DNA from: a virus
Virus record (IMG/VR): IMGVR_UViG_3300018040_000022
Coordinates: 1-22,750 of that record
Length of the DNA: 22,750 nt
Direction: 5' to 3' (one strand)
Shown here: positions 1-8,341 of the stretch, one piece after another
How positions within the stretch are numbered: position 1 is the stretch's first letter
How the letters are laid out: the number at the start of each line of letters is the position of its first letter
The notes under the pieces: model-generated
The model's database searches: none
Seen by the model: the letters and a program-made list of their open reading frames with translations, nothing else
What the model was told of the DNA's origin: nothing
Position numbers and translations under genes: made by a program

Positions 1-3000
1 TCAGCGACGCCGTGTTTCTCCGGCGTGAGTACCGTGTTCTTCGTGACCTTCGCGCCAGTCGACTCGACCGCAGCCTGAGCCTCCTGCTTGCTCATCTTGC
101 GGAACCCGGGCTGGCCCTCGGTGCCCTGGTGGAGCCCAACGTTGAGCATCGAGCCGTTGCTCTCTTCGGGGGGTGCCTCGTTCATCACGCGCACGGAGCC
201 GCGCTGCGAGTTGGGCACGTTCACCTTGCCGCCGGTCGGGCGCGGCCTAACCTCAAAAACGTGGTCGCCTACCGCCTGATACGCGCCACCGCGCAAGTCA
301 GCGTCTCTCTTCGTTACCTTGTACCCGAGCTGCGCAAGGTTCTTGTAGGCGCCGGCCTGACCCTCGGAGACGTTGTCGTCGCTATGCCAGACCTGGCCGC
401 GAGCGTGCGCGTCGTCGACAGCACGCTGGAGCATACGCGTACCCCACCCCTGGCCCTTGTTGATGACGTTGGAGGTCATCCCCTGCGTCACACCGAGACC
501 TGGGCGTTCGACAACGTTCATGCTGCCGCCAGCGTTCGGCACCGTGTAGCGGTGCGTGATGGTGCCCTCTTCGTTTCCGTCCGGCCGGCTCTGGTGCTGG
601 ATCGCATCACGCTGATTCAGGTCACCGAGCGCGCCGCGCTGCTTGTTGCCCATCATCGCGCCGAGCGGTCCCGGTGGCGGTTGGGTGAGGTCACCGACCG
701 CGCCGCGCTGCTTGCCGTTACGGTCGACGAGACGCGAAGAGATCGCCTTCTCTCTTGCTGCCTCAGACAGCTGCCCGCCGACACCCTCAACCCCGTGCTC
801 GATGGCTCGGCCAACGAGCCGACCACCGAGCGGTATCTCGTGCGCGATGCTCGCCGCTACGCGGCCGCCGGCCTCTATCGCGCGCCCCAGCCCGGTGGCC
901 TTCATCTCCTGACCGACCGCGCCGGGGTAGTGCTTGTCCATGTGGAGCGCGTTCCCGGCGTCGTTGATCGTCTGCAAATTCTTGATGACGTCGGGCCGGT
1001 CCTTGAAGGTTGAGGCCGCGTTGCGTGCGTACCGGCTCGCGGCGTTGTAGAATCCGCGCGCGTTCCACTTCCCGCCGTCGTCCATCGCGGCGTCGTGCAG
1101 CCGGCTGATGGTGTGCCCCTGTATCTCGCGGATCGCGGCCGCGCTCGACTCCGCCAGCTCACCGTCACCTAGGTGCGCGCCGGACCGTAGCACATCCATG
1201 ACGTGCTCGTGCTGCTCGCGCGGCAGGTCCGCGATGTAATCCATCACCTTGTGCTCGGGGATCGCGTGGTTGATGCCCTGGCTGTCCGAGGGCGCGAGCA
1301 GCTTCTTGATGCCGGTGGGCTCCTCCAGCATCTGGTACGCGTGCCGCTTCATGTTGCGGGCGGCCTTGAAGAGGCCGGGGCCGCCGTTCTCGGCGACGTC
1401 CATGTCGGTGTGGTCCACCAGCTGCTTCGTGGTGTGCATGTTGTCGAGGGTGCGGTTCGCGTTCAGCCACTGCCGAAACTTTTCTGCAGCGCCGACAGAG
1501 CTGGGGGCGGCGGCGTCTGACCCGTCGCCCACGATGCCTTTGTCGCCCACCGTCTTCAGCTGGTTCAGTCGCTCCAGCGCGGACGCGCGGAAACCTTCCG
1601 GCATGTAGTTGGCTTTATCGTTCAGGAAATCAGTCGCGCGCCCCAAGAAGTTCTGCATCGGGCGCCCGCCCGAGCTGGCGCGTGCGGTGTCGTAGATCCC
1701 GTCCGTCGCGTCATCGAAGTGTTTCTCGATGCCCTGGATCGCGCCACGAACCACGCGCCCGCGGTCCCCGAGCGTGGTCGGGTCGACGCTGTCGTCGGAG
1801 AGTGAGCCGACGCTGTTGTGAACGTTGTCGGTGGCGGTGTGCAGGGCGGCGTTCTCGCTCGCGACCTGCGCCTGCATGGTCTTGGAGCCGGTCTCTTTGT
1901 CTTGCCAGTCTTTGCCGGTAGCGTTGTAGTCGCCGGATACCGCCGACTGACGTCGAACCGGGAGCCCGCCCCCCGACAGCTTGTCGAGGTCGTTGATGCT
2001 CTGCTCGCGGGCGGCCTGCTCTTCAGGCTGTGGCGTCTCCTGGGGGCCCTCCTCCTTCGGGGAGTTGAAGAGCCGCACGGAGCCGCGCTGGGCGCCGCCC
2101 GGCGAGGGGGTGCCGGCAGCCGCCGGAGGTGTGGCTGGGGCGCCTGGTTCTTGGGTAATAGGTTGTGACGGGGGCGCGGCCGTCGGCGCTGGCGCCTCCG
2201 TAGGAGCCTCTGGCGCGGGGTTGGCGGTCGCCATCCGGGGCGGCACCTTCGGCTTCGCCTTGGCGGCCGCGACGGTGCCGTCCGGGGGTGGGATCGGGTT
2301 CGGCTGCGCGCGAAGCGTGTCGCCCGTGACTGGCTGCCCGACGGGCGGCGCTATCGCGGTGGGCGGCGGGACCGCGTTGCCGGCGGCGTCGTAGGTGGTG
2401 CCCGCGGGCGCCTCGCTCGGGGCACCGTTAACCGCGCGGTAGGCGCCTTTCGCACTCTTAATCGCGCTCCGAATTATGGCCGGCGCGCCGACCGCCGGGA
2501 GCACGGTCGCGATTTTGGAGGCGGTCTCCCCGAGGGTCTGGGTGGCGTTCTCGCCGATGGTGGCGTTGAGGGCCGGCTCCAGCGACTGTGCGGCCATAGT
2601 CGGCACGTTCAGGACGCCGGCCGCCAGCTCGCCGCCGGGGCCGGTGGTGGGGGTCGCGTACTCCGCCAGCTTGTAGATGTTCCCGGACCAGTCGCTCAGC
2701 CGCTGGCTTCCGGTGGCGAGGTCCGCCTCCGCCTTCTCAGGCTCACCGAGCGCGGTGTGCGCGACCGCCCCGAGCGCGCCCGTGAGCGCGCCCGCGCCAC
2801 CCGCGATCGCGGCCGCGCCCATCGTGACCGGGTTCGCTACCGCGGCGATACGTGGGAGCCCGGTGAGCATCGAGGCGCCATAGCGGGCGCTCTTCGCTTT
2901 GCGCACGTCGGGGAACGCGTCCGGGTCCCGCATGAACTCGGCCAGCTCCTCCGGGCTCTGCGGCGCGAACCCGCGGTGCTGCTGGTAGATAGTGGCAGGG

Positions 3001-3086
3001 TCCGGCATCCCGTTGGTCGGGTCGTCCGGCGCGAGCCCGACGGTCGCCGGGTCCGGCATCCCGCTGATGTCGACGGGGTCAGCCAT
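1..3086 (-). CDS. Giant ejection-type / polyvalent virion protein with GNAT-like region (3' end beyond window)
   Basis: An uninterrupted frame starts at ATG 3086 and is still open at base 1, giving at least 1028 codons. Its ATG overlaps the TAA of the upstream gene by one base (TAATG). Visible parts: an N-terminus with a repeated GMPDPAT motif (residues about 9 and 26); an Ala/Gly hydrophobic stretch at about 73-110 that could touch membranes; a Pro/Ala-rich linker at about 240-340; a helical middle at about 400-780; a GNAT-acetyltransferase-like region at about 835-930 with NKGQGWG at 876-882 and a closing LGYKV at about 920. Short QRGSV or QRGAV/L motifs begin at Q333, Q793, Q816 and Q961. 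Last of three large genes after the tail genes, the place where P22 gp16 or T7 gp16 sits, so a role as an injected protein is inferred. Very long proteins of this kind occur in Bcep22-like phages and in polyvalent proteins. Exact function unknown. Confidence 0.8.
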   Translation of the reverse strand, partial: MADPVDISGMPDPATVGLAPDDPTNGMPDPATIYQQHRGFAPQSPEELAEFMRDPDAFPDVRKAKSARYGASMLTGLPRIAAVANPVTMGAAAIAGGAGALTGALGAVAHTALGEPEKAEADLATGSQRLSDWSGNIYKLAEYATPTTGPGGELAAGVLNVPTMAAQSLEPALNATIGENATQTLGETASKIATVLPAVGAPAIIRSAIKSAKGAYRAVNGAPSEAPAGTTYDAAGNAVPPPTAIAPPVGQPVTGDTLRAQPNPIPPPDGTVAAAKAKPKVPPRMATANPAPEAPTEAPAPTAAPPSQPITQEPGAPATPPAAAGTPSPGGAQRGSVRLFNSPKEEGPQETPQPEEQAAREQSINDLDKLSGGGLPVRRQSAVSGDYNATGKDWQDKETGSKTMQAQVASENAALHTATDNVHNSVGSLSDDSVDPTTLGDRGRVVRGAIQGIEKHFDDATDGIYDTARASSGGRPMQNFLGRATDFLNDKANYMPEGFRASALERLNQLKTVGDKGIVGDGSDAAAPSSVGAAEKFRQWLNANRTLDNMHTTKQLVDHTDMDVAENGGPGLFKAARNMKRHAYQMLEEPTGIKKLLAPSDSQGINHAIPEHKVMDYIADLPREQHEHVMDVLRSGAHLGDGELAESSAAAIREIQGHTISRLHDAAMDDGGKWNARGFYNAASRYARNAASTFKDRPDVIKNLQTINDAGNALHMDKHYPGAVGQEMKATGLGRAIEAGGRVAASIAHEIPLGGRLVGRAIEHGVEGVGGQLSEAAREKAISSRLVDRNGKQRGAVGDLTQPPPGPLGAMMGNKQRGALGDLNQRDAIQHQSRPDGNEEGTITHRYTVPNAGGSMNVVERPGLGVTQGMTSNVINKGQGWGTRMLQRAVDDAHARGQVWHSDDNVSEGQAGAYKNLAQLGYKVTKRDADLRGGAYQAVGDHVFEVRPRPTGGKVNVPNSQRGSVRVMNEAPPEESNGSMLNVGLHQGTEGQPGFRKMSKQEAQAAVESTGAKVTKNTVLTPEKHGVA
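618..716. repeat. Imperfect direct repeat encoding KQRGA(L/V)GDL twice
   Basis: Two 30-base units, 618-647 and 687-716, lie 69 bases (23 codons) apart in the frame of the giant gene. The cores 621-644 and 690-713 differ at one of 24 bases. Each unit encodes a KQRGA-x-GDL peptide. Related QRGSVR peptides occur at 189-206 and 2073-2090 in the same protein. It is a coding repeat, probably a recurring linker or module-boundary motif. Confidence 0.75.
2998..3063. repeat. In-frame direct repeat at the start of the giant gene
   Basis: The 15-base unit gggtccggcatcccg occurs at 2998-3012 and again at 3049-3063, exactly 51 bases apart (17 codons). Both copies encode GMPDP near the N-terminus of the giant ejection-type protein. 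It probably reflects a small duplication and not a DNA-level signal. Confidence 0.7.
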
Positions 3087-5002
3087 TACAGCTCCAACGC
3101 TTTGCGCGTGGCCTGCTCGTCATTCAGTCCGTGCTTCTGCATGTACGCCTTCACTTGTGCGTCAGACCATCGTGGGGCCGGTGCGACACCAGCGTTGGGT
3201 TTTGCAGGCGTCGGCTGCGTCTCCGTCTGCATCGGGAAGTGCTCCTGGTTCCAGGAGTTGAACTGGTTCGCATCCTTGCCAGCGTGGAGATACGCCGGCA
3301 CGCGCTTCGCGGAGTCGAGTGTGTACTGCGACATCATCGCGCCCTTGCCGATCATGTCGCGCAACGCGCCAGGGTCCATGCTCGGCGACGGGTTCAGCTC
3401 GTTGACCAGCATCTTCGCTTCCATCTGCGTCATCTTAGCGAAAATTCCTTTTCCTGCCTGCAGCGCCGCGGTGCCGAGATATTTTGCGGTCTCTTGGTAG
3501 TCGCCGGTCATGTGGTTCTGCCAGCCCGCGGGTAGCCACTTCGAATATTTCGCCAGCTCCGCGTTCCACGCGCCACCATCGTAGTTACCCTTAGCGAGCA
3601 CATCCTGCGCGGCCTTGTACATCGTGAGCGCAGCGGACGCAGCGCCAACGCCTTGGTTAGAGGTCTTGGCAAGATCGTTACGGGCGGCGGTCTGGTTCTT
3701 CATATCCTCCATCACCGTAGGTGGCGGCGTGTGTCCGATGGTAGGATTGTATGCTTCGCCGTTGTTCGTCGGGTGATAATCGTACTTATCGTCGTGCAGC
3801 GCGTCGGTCAACTTCGGATCTATGTTGCCTTGAGCGTTGCGTGCGGTACCTGTCCCGTTCTGAGACTTCGGCGTACCGTTGGGGTTAGTCGCAGGCGCAG
3901 CGTCGTGCTGACCCTGCACGGTGTCGAGCGCGCTCTGCGCGTTATTTCGGGCCGCTTGCTTCGGCGCGCTGTTCGGGCTGACCGTAGAGCCGGCACCGGG
4001 CAGGTTGCTCTGTGACGCGCGCACCATCATCCAGTCGCCAGGACCGTTGATGTTCTTCGCGCCGCCCATCTGCGCGGCCTTCCACGGTGCGACCTTGATC
4101 GTGCCGCCGCTGCCGTCCGGCATGTCGACCGACGGGGTTATCGCTTCGTGTGCGAGCTTGATGTACTGATCTTTCGTGAGTCCAACCTGCTCGACGCCAG
4201 GGATCGAGATCCCCGTCGCTTCGTCACGGTAGACGCCGTCCTTGCCTGCGACGGCGTTCCGGCCAGTGTATTGATGCACGGCGCCGGCAGCGTTCGCGGC
4301 AAAGAGACGGGCCTCGTCCTCTTCGTTCCGATCTTCGTCCGGCTGGCCTTTGAACTTCCGCTGGATGGCGGCATATATCTCGGGGTGCGACGCTTGCAGC
4401 ACGTTCATCGCCTGACCTTCGGGAGCGTCGGTCACAGCGTGGAACGCGTCGAAGTCGTCGCGCGAATCTTGCTGAGCGCTCGTGGTCTGCTGCGCCTTGC
4501 GCATGTCGATCATCGCCTGCACGCGCTTCGGGCCGAGGCCGTACTGATCGTTCGGGTCGACCTGGTAGGACTTGATCAGCTTCTGGTATTCCTGCTGCGT
4601 CACCGCCGGCACGAAATACTGATCGCGTAGCGCCTTGTCGATGGCGCCAGGATCGAGGATCGACGGGTCGGCAGTTCCAGATCGGTCCTGCGCTTCCTTG
4701 AGTTTGTCGGACACGCTCGCGGCGGGGCCGGAGGGTGCGGGGCCGCCAGCCTGAGCGTTACCACTCGGGCCGCCGACACCAGACCCATCACCAGCGCCGA
4801 CAGACTCGTCGTGGATGCCGGCGAGGATCAGCGGCATGCGCGCGGCCATGAGCTTGTTCTGCATGGCGGCGGCTTGTGTTTGCTGCTGTACCTGCTGAGT
4901 CTGCGCGCCAGTGAGCTGCTGGTTGGCTACAGCGGTCGGGCCGAAGTTCTGTGAGATGTTGCCCGCGATATCGGCAGCGGGATCAGCACTAATGTCGCTC
5001 AT
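3086..5002 (-). CDS. Putative internal virion / DNA ejection protein, 638 aa
   Basis: ATG at 5002 follows the TAA of the upstream 710-residue gene after two bases (TAATAATG), and the stop overlaps the start of the giant gene. I recognise no catalytic motif. The first 60 residues are rich in Gln and Ala (QQVQQQTQ); a Gly/Pro/Ser linker follows near residues 65-95; the middle is polar, with many Asn, Gln and Asp; the C-terminus has a short helical module ending EQATRKALEL. There is no signal peptide or clear membrane segment. It is the middle of three large genes placed like P22 7-20-16 or T7 14-15-16, which encode proteins ejected with the DNA. That role is inferred from position and composition only. 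A soluble internal-core protein is the main alternative. Confidence 0.7.
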   Translation of the reverse strand: MSDISADPAADIAGNISQNFGPTAVANQQLTGAQTQQVQQQTQAAAMQNKLMAARMPLILAGIHDESVGAGDGSGVGGPSGNAQAGGPAPSGPAASVSDKLKEAQDRSGTADPSILDPGAIDKALRDQYFVPAVTQQEYQKLIKSYQVDPNDQYGLGPKRVQAMIDMRKAQQTTSAQQDSRDDFDAFHAVTDAPEGQAMNVLQASHPEIYAAIQRKFKGQPDEDRNEEDEARLFAANAAGAVHQYTGRNAVAGKDGVYRDEATGISIPGVEQVGLTKDQYIKLAHEAITPSVDMPDGSGGTIKVAPWKAAQMGGAKNINGPGDWMMVRASQSNLPGAGSTVSPNSAPKQAARNNAQSALDTVQGQHDAAPATNPNGTPKSQNGTGTARNAQGNIDPKLTDALHDDKYDYHPTNNGEAYNPTIGHTPPPTVMEDMKNQTAARNDLAKTSNQGVGAASAALTMYKAAQDVLAKGNYDGGAWNAELAKYSKWLPAGWQNHMTGDYQETAKYLGTAALQAGKGIFAKMTQMEAKMLVNELNPSPSMDPGALRDMIGKGAMMSQYTLDSAKRVPAYLHAGKDANQFNSWNQEHFPMQTETQPTPAKPNAGVAPAPRWSDAQVKAYMQKHGLNDEQATRKALEL

Positions 5003-5004
5003 TA

Positions 5005-7137
5005 TTAACTCGTCCCCGCAAAGTTAAAGTAGCTTGAGGCGCCGTTATTGGACGCATTAGCGAAGCTGGAGTTGTTCAAGCTGTCCAAGATGTTGCCGGT
5101 GTTTCCGTTGGCGGCGATAGAGTTCGGTACGCCGCTGCCGTTCAGCCCCATGTCGGCGTTGCTCATGCCTGGGTCGAACGTCGGGCCGTTTAGCCCGAGC
5201 GCGGACGGGTCGTAGGGCGCCATCGTGCTGGACGAGCCGATATCGTTGTTCAGTCCGTTGGAGCTTATGCCACCCACACCTGCCACCCCGCTGGGGATGA
5301 CCGCGTTGGCCGCAGCGTTGCCCGCAGCGTTGATTAAGCCCGTGCCGGCACCGTTCGTTCCGAAGAGGCTACCCACCGAGCTGGCGGTGCCGAGATAGCC
5401 TTGCGCCTGAGCCTTGCCGATGTTCCCTTGCAGCGTGCTGATGTTGTTGCCAGCGTTGATGTTGGCGCCCTGCAGCTGCGTGTTCGCGGTGCTGCCGAGT
5501 CCGGCCGCGCCCATCAGCTGACTGATGTACGTATTGTAATCACTCGCGGCGGTGCCAGTCACATACTGACCGACAGCGGCTGCAGTGTTCGGCGTGTACG
5601 CGCTACCCATCGCAGCGGCCTGGCGCTGTATGGCTTGCGTACCCTGGTTCACAGCGAACTGGTAGCCGGGCATGTTCTCGAAGCCAGAATAGTTCGGAGC
5701 TGCGCCGTTCGTGCCGAGCGCGCTACCGAGCGCAGTGTCGGCGCCAACGCCGAGACCTTGCTGCGTCGACCACAGATTGTTGATGTTGCCGAGGGTGTTC
5801 TGCTGCGTGGTGATCGCGTTGCCGTATGCGTTCGTCTCCGCGTTAGCGGCCGCGAGCGACCCGGCCGTACCCACGCCAGCTTGCAGCACGCCGGGCAACG
5901 CGCCCGTGATCGTGCTCGCGAGAGATGTGTCTATGTTGCCCATGCCTGTACTGTTCCCCTGTCCACCTACGGCTGCGCCGTTGATGTTTCCAATGTTACT
6001 CATCGAAGGTGCCGTGCCCACTTGTGGCGCGCCCTGTTGTGTCGGGTTAAACGCTGACTTAGCTAACCCTGACGCAACCTGTCCAGCCGCCGAGCCGGCG
6101 ATGTTGCTCCCCGTGGCGCCCCCTACCGCAGACCCGACCCCGGCGGATAGCCCGCTGACGAGCGGGTTCTGTCCGCTTGCCGCACCAGCTACTGCGCTGG
6201 TGCCGCCCTTAGTTATTGCGTTGGCGGCTGTGTTGCCGAGCCCCGCGTTTTGAAGAGAGTTCGAAATGCTCGGGGCGGCTCCGGCAAGGCCGCCACCGAT
6301 GGCGCCCATGAGTGCAGACTTGCCGATGTTCCCGCCGCTGATGTCGCCACTGATAGCGCCCCCGGCAGCGCCTACGAGCGAGCCCGCGGCGGTCGCGCCG
6401 ATCGCCCCAGTTGCCGCTCCGGTCGCGCCTCCAGAAAGTACTGCGGCGCCGGCAGATAACTCTGGTGCGAGCGCCACCGCGCCGGCTCCGCCCATGCCCG
6501 CGAGCACGATATCGGCGAACACTCCGGGGGCCCACGTCTGGAGCGCGCTCTGCGAAGAGCGAGCGCCCGCATACTGTTGTATGTTCGCGAGACCTCCCGC
6601 CTTTGCGTTCGTGGCTGCGGCGGAGCTTAAGCCAGACACCGAGTTGACGACGTTACCCCACTGGCCGTACGGATTGGTCCCGGCGAGCGTCGTACTAGCT
6701 CCAGTCGTATTGTCCTGTGTCGCTTTTCCGAATGCCTGATAGTAGGCATTCATCTGTGCGGGTGTCATCGTCATCGACGGATCGAGCGCCGCTAGCCCCG
6801 AGCCGGTTTCCATCATCTGTATTAACGGGTCTTGTGTAGCGGCACCACCAATTGCCCAAGCGCCACCAGACGTACCGGGGTTTGTTAGGTCTTTCTCAGA
6901 CGATACCGCTGCATTCCATGCGCCTTGATAGTTGCCCGCGCCCAAGTCAGAAATGACTTGTCCACCATATTGATCTATAGCTTGAGTCTGTCCCGCTACT
7001 TCATTCTTAGTAAACTGAGTATTAGCAAACGGGTCGGACGAGGCTAGCTCCGGCGCCTCATAGGACGTCGCAAGAGCGTTTAGCTGGGCTGGTGTCTCCA
7101 GACTGCCAGCAAGAAAAGGCGGAATCGTCGACCCCAC
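5005..7137 (-). CDS. Putative internal virion / ejection protein with glycine-zipper segments, 710 aa
   Basis: The start is a GTG at 7137, because no ATG is near the 5' end; the frame begins 6 bases after the holin stop. Its ribosome-binding site is weak, so coupling to the holin gene is likely. The protein is strongly rich in Ala, Gly, Asn and Ser. Residues about 207-290 (DNA about 6270-6515) hold long Ala/Gly hydrophobic runs with repeated GxxxG spacing (for example GAIGGGLAGA), like proteins that insert into or cross membranes. The C-terminal half is Asn/Gly-rich, with repeated GN and NA dipeptides. First of three large genes at the ejection-protein position of short-tailed phages. A part in forming the channel for DNA entry is plausible, but no homology was tested. 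Other virion-structural roles remain possible. Confidence 0.7.
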   Translation of the reverse strand: MGSTIPPFLAGSLETPAQLNALATSYEAPELASSDPFANTQFTKNEVAGQTQAIDQYGGQVISDLGAGNYQGAWNAAVSSEKDLTNPGTSGGAWAIGGAATQDPLIQMMETGSGLAALDPSMTMTPAQMNAYYQAFGKATQDNTTGASTTLAGTNPYGQWGNVVNSVSGLSSAAATNAKAGGLANIQQYAGARSSQSALQTWAPGVFADIVLAGMGGAGAVALAPELSAGAAVLSGGATGAATGAIGATAAGSLVGAAGGAISGDISGGNIGKSALMGAIGGGLAGAAPSISNSLQNAGLGNTAANAITKGGTSAVAGAASGQNPLVSGLSAGVGSAVGGATGSNIAGSAAGQVASGLAKSAFNPTQQGAPQVGTAPSMSNIGNINGAAVGGQGNSTGMGNIDTSLASTITGALPGVLQAGVGTAGSLAAANAETNAYGNAITTQQNTLGNINNLWSTQQGLGVGADTALGSALGTNGAAPNYSGFENMPGYQFAVNQGTQAIQRQAAAMGSAYTPNTAAAVGQYVTGTAASDYNTYISQLMGAAGLGSTANTQLQGANINAGNNISTLQGNIGKAQAQGYLGTASSVGSLFGTNGAGTGLINAAGNAAANAVIPSGVAGVGGISSNGLNNDIGSSSTMAPYDPSALGLNGPTFDPGMSNADMGLNGSGVPNSIAANGNTGNILDSLNNSSFANASNNGASSYFNFAGTS

Positions 7138-7143
7138 TTAGAA

Positions 7144-7563
7144 TTACTTTTGGGTGGTTTCGTAAAGGTGCATGCCACCGATACCGAGCAGTGCAAAGAG
7201 CATGGTCGTGATCGTGCTGGTGTCGACGGACGGCAGCGTTACCGGGTGACCGGCGAGCGAGCACGCCCATTCGATGGGGGACTTCAGAATCGCAATCGTG
7301 AAGCCGATGACGCATACCCAGCCGGCGCCATCACGGAAGCTGAGGCCCGGCTTTGCTTCGGCCGCGGCGTTCGCCTTGATCTGTTCGATCTGGATCTGGT
7401 ACTGATCGTCGATAGACTTCAAGTCGCCAGCGAGCTGCGCCTGCGCGAGCGCGGCCTTCGCCGCCGCTGCCTGTGACTTGTCAGGGAAGATCTTGTCGAG
7501 TACGGTGCTCGCCAGCGAGGCGACGGATCCGATGCCTGTAATATCACCCACTGAAATGCCCAT
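7144..7563 (-). CDS. Holin, GTA-type 3TM holin family, 139 aa
   Basis: A holin sets lysis time by making holes in the inner membrane so that the endolysin can reach the peptidoglycan. Residues 1-70 form an Ala/Gln-rich, probably helical amphipathic region. A hydrophobic segment spans about 81-102 (GWVCVIGF...) and a second about 117-134 (TMLFALLGIGGMHLYE). The GLSFRDGAGW lead-in and the C-terminal LLGIGGMHLYET resemble the GTA_holin_3TM family. The frame is open further upstream, but the ATG at 7563 is preferred: it overlaps the endolysin TGA (TGATG) and has a GGGGAG site 8 bases upstream. An upstream extension to 7734 would lie wholly inside the endolysin gene. Family assignment is by eye; the holin role is well supported by its neighbour. 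Confidence 0.82.
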   Translation of the reverse strand: MGISVGDITGIGSVASLASTVLDKIFPDKSQAAAAKAALAQAQLAGDLKSIDDQYQIQIEQIKANAAAEAKPGLSFRDGAGWVCVIGFTIAILKSPIEWACSLAGHPVTLPSVDTSTITTMLFALLGIGGMHLYETTQK

Positions 7564-8060
7564 CAAGGATACTCCCCACTCAGAAAATAATTTGCGATGC
7601 GCGTGGCGCGGCCCGGCTTGTCGAAGCCGTCTGGCTGAACTTCCTTCGCCCACAAGCTGCCGAGCAAGTGATCGTGCACCGTCTGCCATTCCTGCGCTTT
7701 GATCGCGGCACGCGTCGGCCCGAACCCCTCCCACCTGCCGCCCATATTGAACGCGATCTCGTAGAGCGCGTTCTTACGGCAGTCGGTGTCGCATGAGGCG
7801 AGTTCATCCCACCTCGATGCAAGGCGTATCGCGTTCAGGATGTCAGTGCAGAACCAGCGGTCGCTGGTCGACTGCGGTACCGTGAACCCCTCCCACGAGC
7901 GGCCCGGCGCCGGGCGCGGCATCAGATGCCCGCGACCACACGTCCAATTGCCACGAGTATCGAGATAGGCCGTGAGTTCATCCCTCTCTGCAGCATCCAG
8001 ATCAACTGCCAGACGCCTATCGATTGACGGATCGAGAACTGTTTCATTCGTGATTGCCAT
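7563..8060 (-). CDS. Endolysin, T4-type lysozyme (muramidase, GH24), 165 aa
   Basis: It cleaves the beta-1,4 bond between N-acetylmuramic acid and N-acetylglucosamine in peptidoglycan. The T4 lysozyme catalytic spacing is intact: Glu25, then Asp34 nine residues on, then Thr40 six further, within ERDELTAYLDTRGNWT followed by CGRGHL. The C-terminal part has the usual NMG...GF element and a closing RATRIANYFLSGEY, matching the end of the T4-lysozyme fold. Length 165 is typical (T4 lysozyme has 164). No signal peptide or SAR segment is seen, so export should depend on the holin directly downstream. ATG 8060 overlaps the end of the upstream membrane-protein gene by 17 bases, with a GAGG site about 10 bases upstream. 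Confidence 0.93.
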   Translation of the reverse strand: MAITNETVLDPSIDRRLAVDLDAAERDELTAYLDTRGNWTCGRGHLMPRPAPGRSWEGFTVPQSTSDRWFCTDILNAIRLASRWDELASCDTDCRKNALYEIAFNMGGRWEGFGPTRAAIKAQEWQTVHDHLLGSLWAKEVQPDGFDKPGRATRIANYFLSGEYP

Positions 8061-8340
8061 GTTGCGGTTTCCTCACCTGAAGTTGGATATCGTGGACAGT
8101 GTCTTTGATATCATCCAGCGACTGCTTCATCGCAGCGTTTTGCTGTTGGATGTTCGCCAGCTGATCGTCGTGCTTCGCGACGTGAGACTCAGTCTCCGCG
8201 TTATTCTGCTGCAGCTCGACGATCTGCTGATTGACTTGGCCGCCATGATAGACGGTCGAGTACAGGCCGCCAGCGGTAGTCACCGCTATCGCTATGGCGG
8301 CCATCGCGGATTCCATTGTCCACTTCAACATGATCGACAT
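8044..8340 (-). CDS. Membrane-anchored coiled-coil protein, possible inner-membrane spanin, 98 aa
   Basis: A single N-terminal hydrophobic segment (about residues 8-27, ESAMAAIAIAVTTAGG) is followed by a Gln/Asn/Asp-rich helical stretch that looks like a coiled coil (residues about 33-90). This is the layout of Rz-type i-spanins, which sit in the inner membrane and bridge the periplasm during lysis. It starts one base after the upstream stop, with an AAGGGG site, and lies next to endolysin and holin, which supports a lysis role. I found no lipobox-bearing o-spanin frame inside this gene, so a complete Rz/Rz1 pair is not shown. A holin-regulating or structural membrane protein is the alternative. 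Confidence 0.6.
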   Translation of the reverse strand: MSIMLKWTMESAMAAIAIAVTTAGGLYSTVYHGGQVNQQIVELQQNNAETESHVAKHDDQLANIQQQNAAMKQSLDDIKDTVHDIQLQVRKPQHGNHE

Positions 8341-8341
8341 C

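Noticed and set aside
12-1013. 333-codon open frame on the plus strand
   Set aside because: It is the codon-aligned mirror of the giant minus-strand gene. No ribosome-binding site or domain is seen, and all other genes run on the minus strand.
7564-7734. Upstream extension of the holin frame by 57 codons
   Set aside because: It lies wholly inside the endolysin gene, has an Arg-rich shadow composition, and the ATG at 7563 has a good ribosome-binding site and a TGATG junction.
8044-8340. Embedded Rz1-type outer spanin in another frame of the possible inner-spanin gene
   Set aside because: The two other minus-strand frames were read through: one hits stops early and neither contains a lipobox with a Cys after a signal segment.
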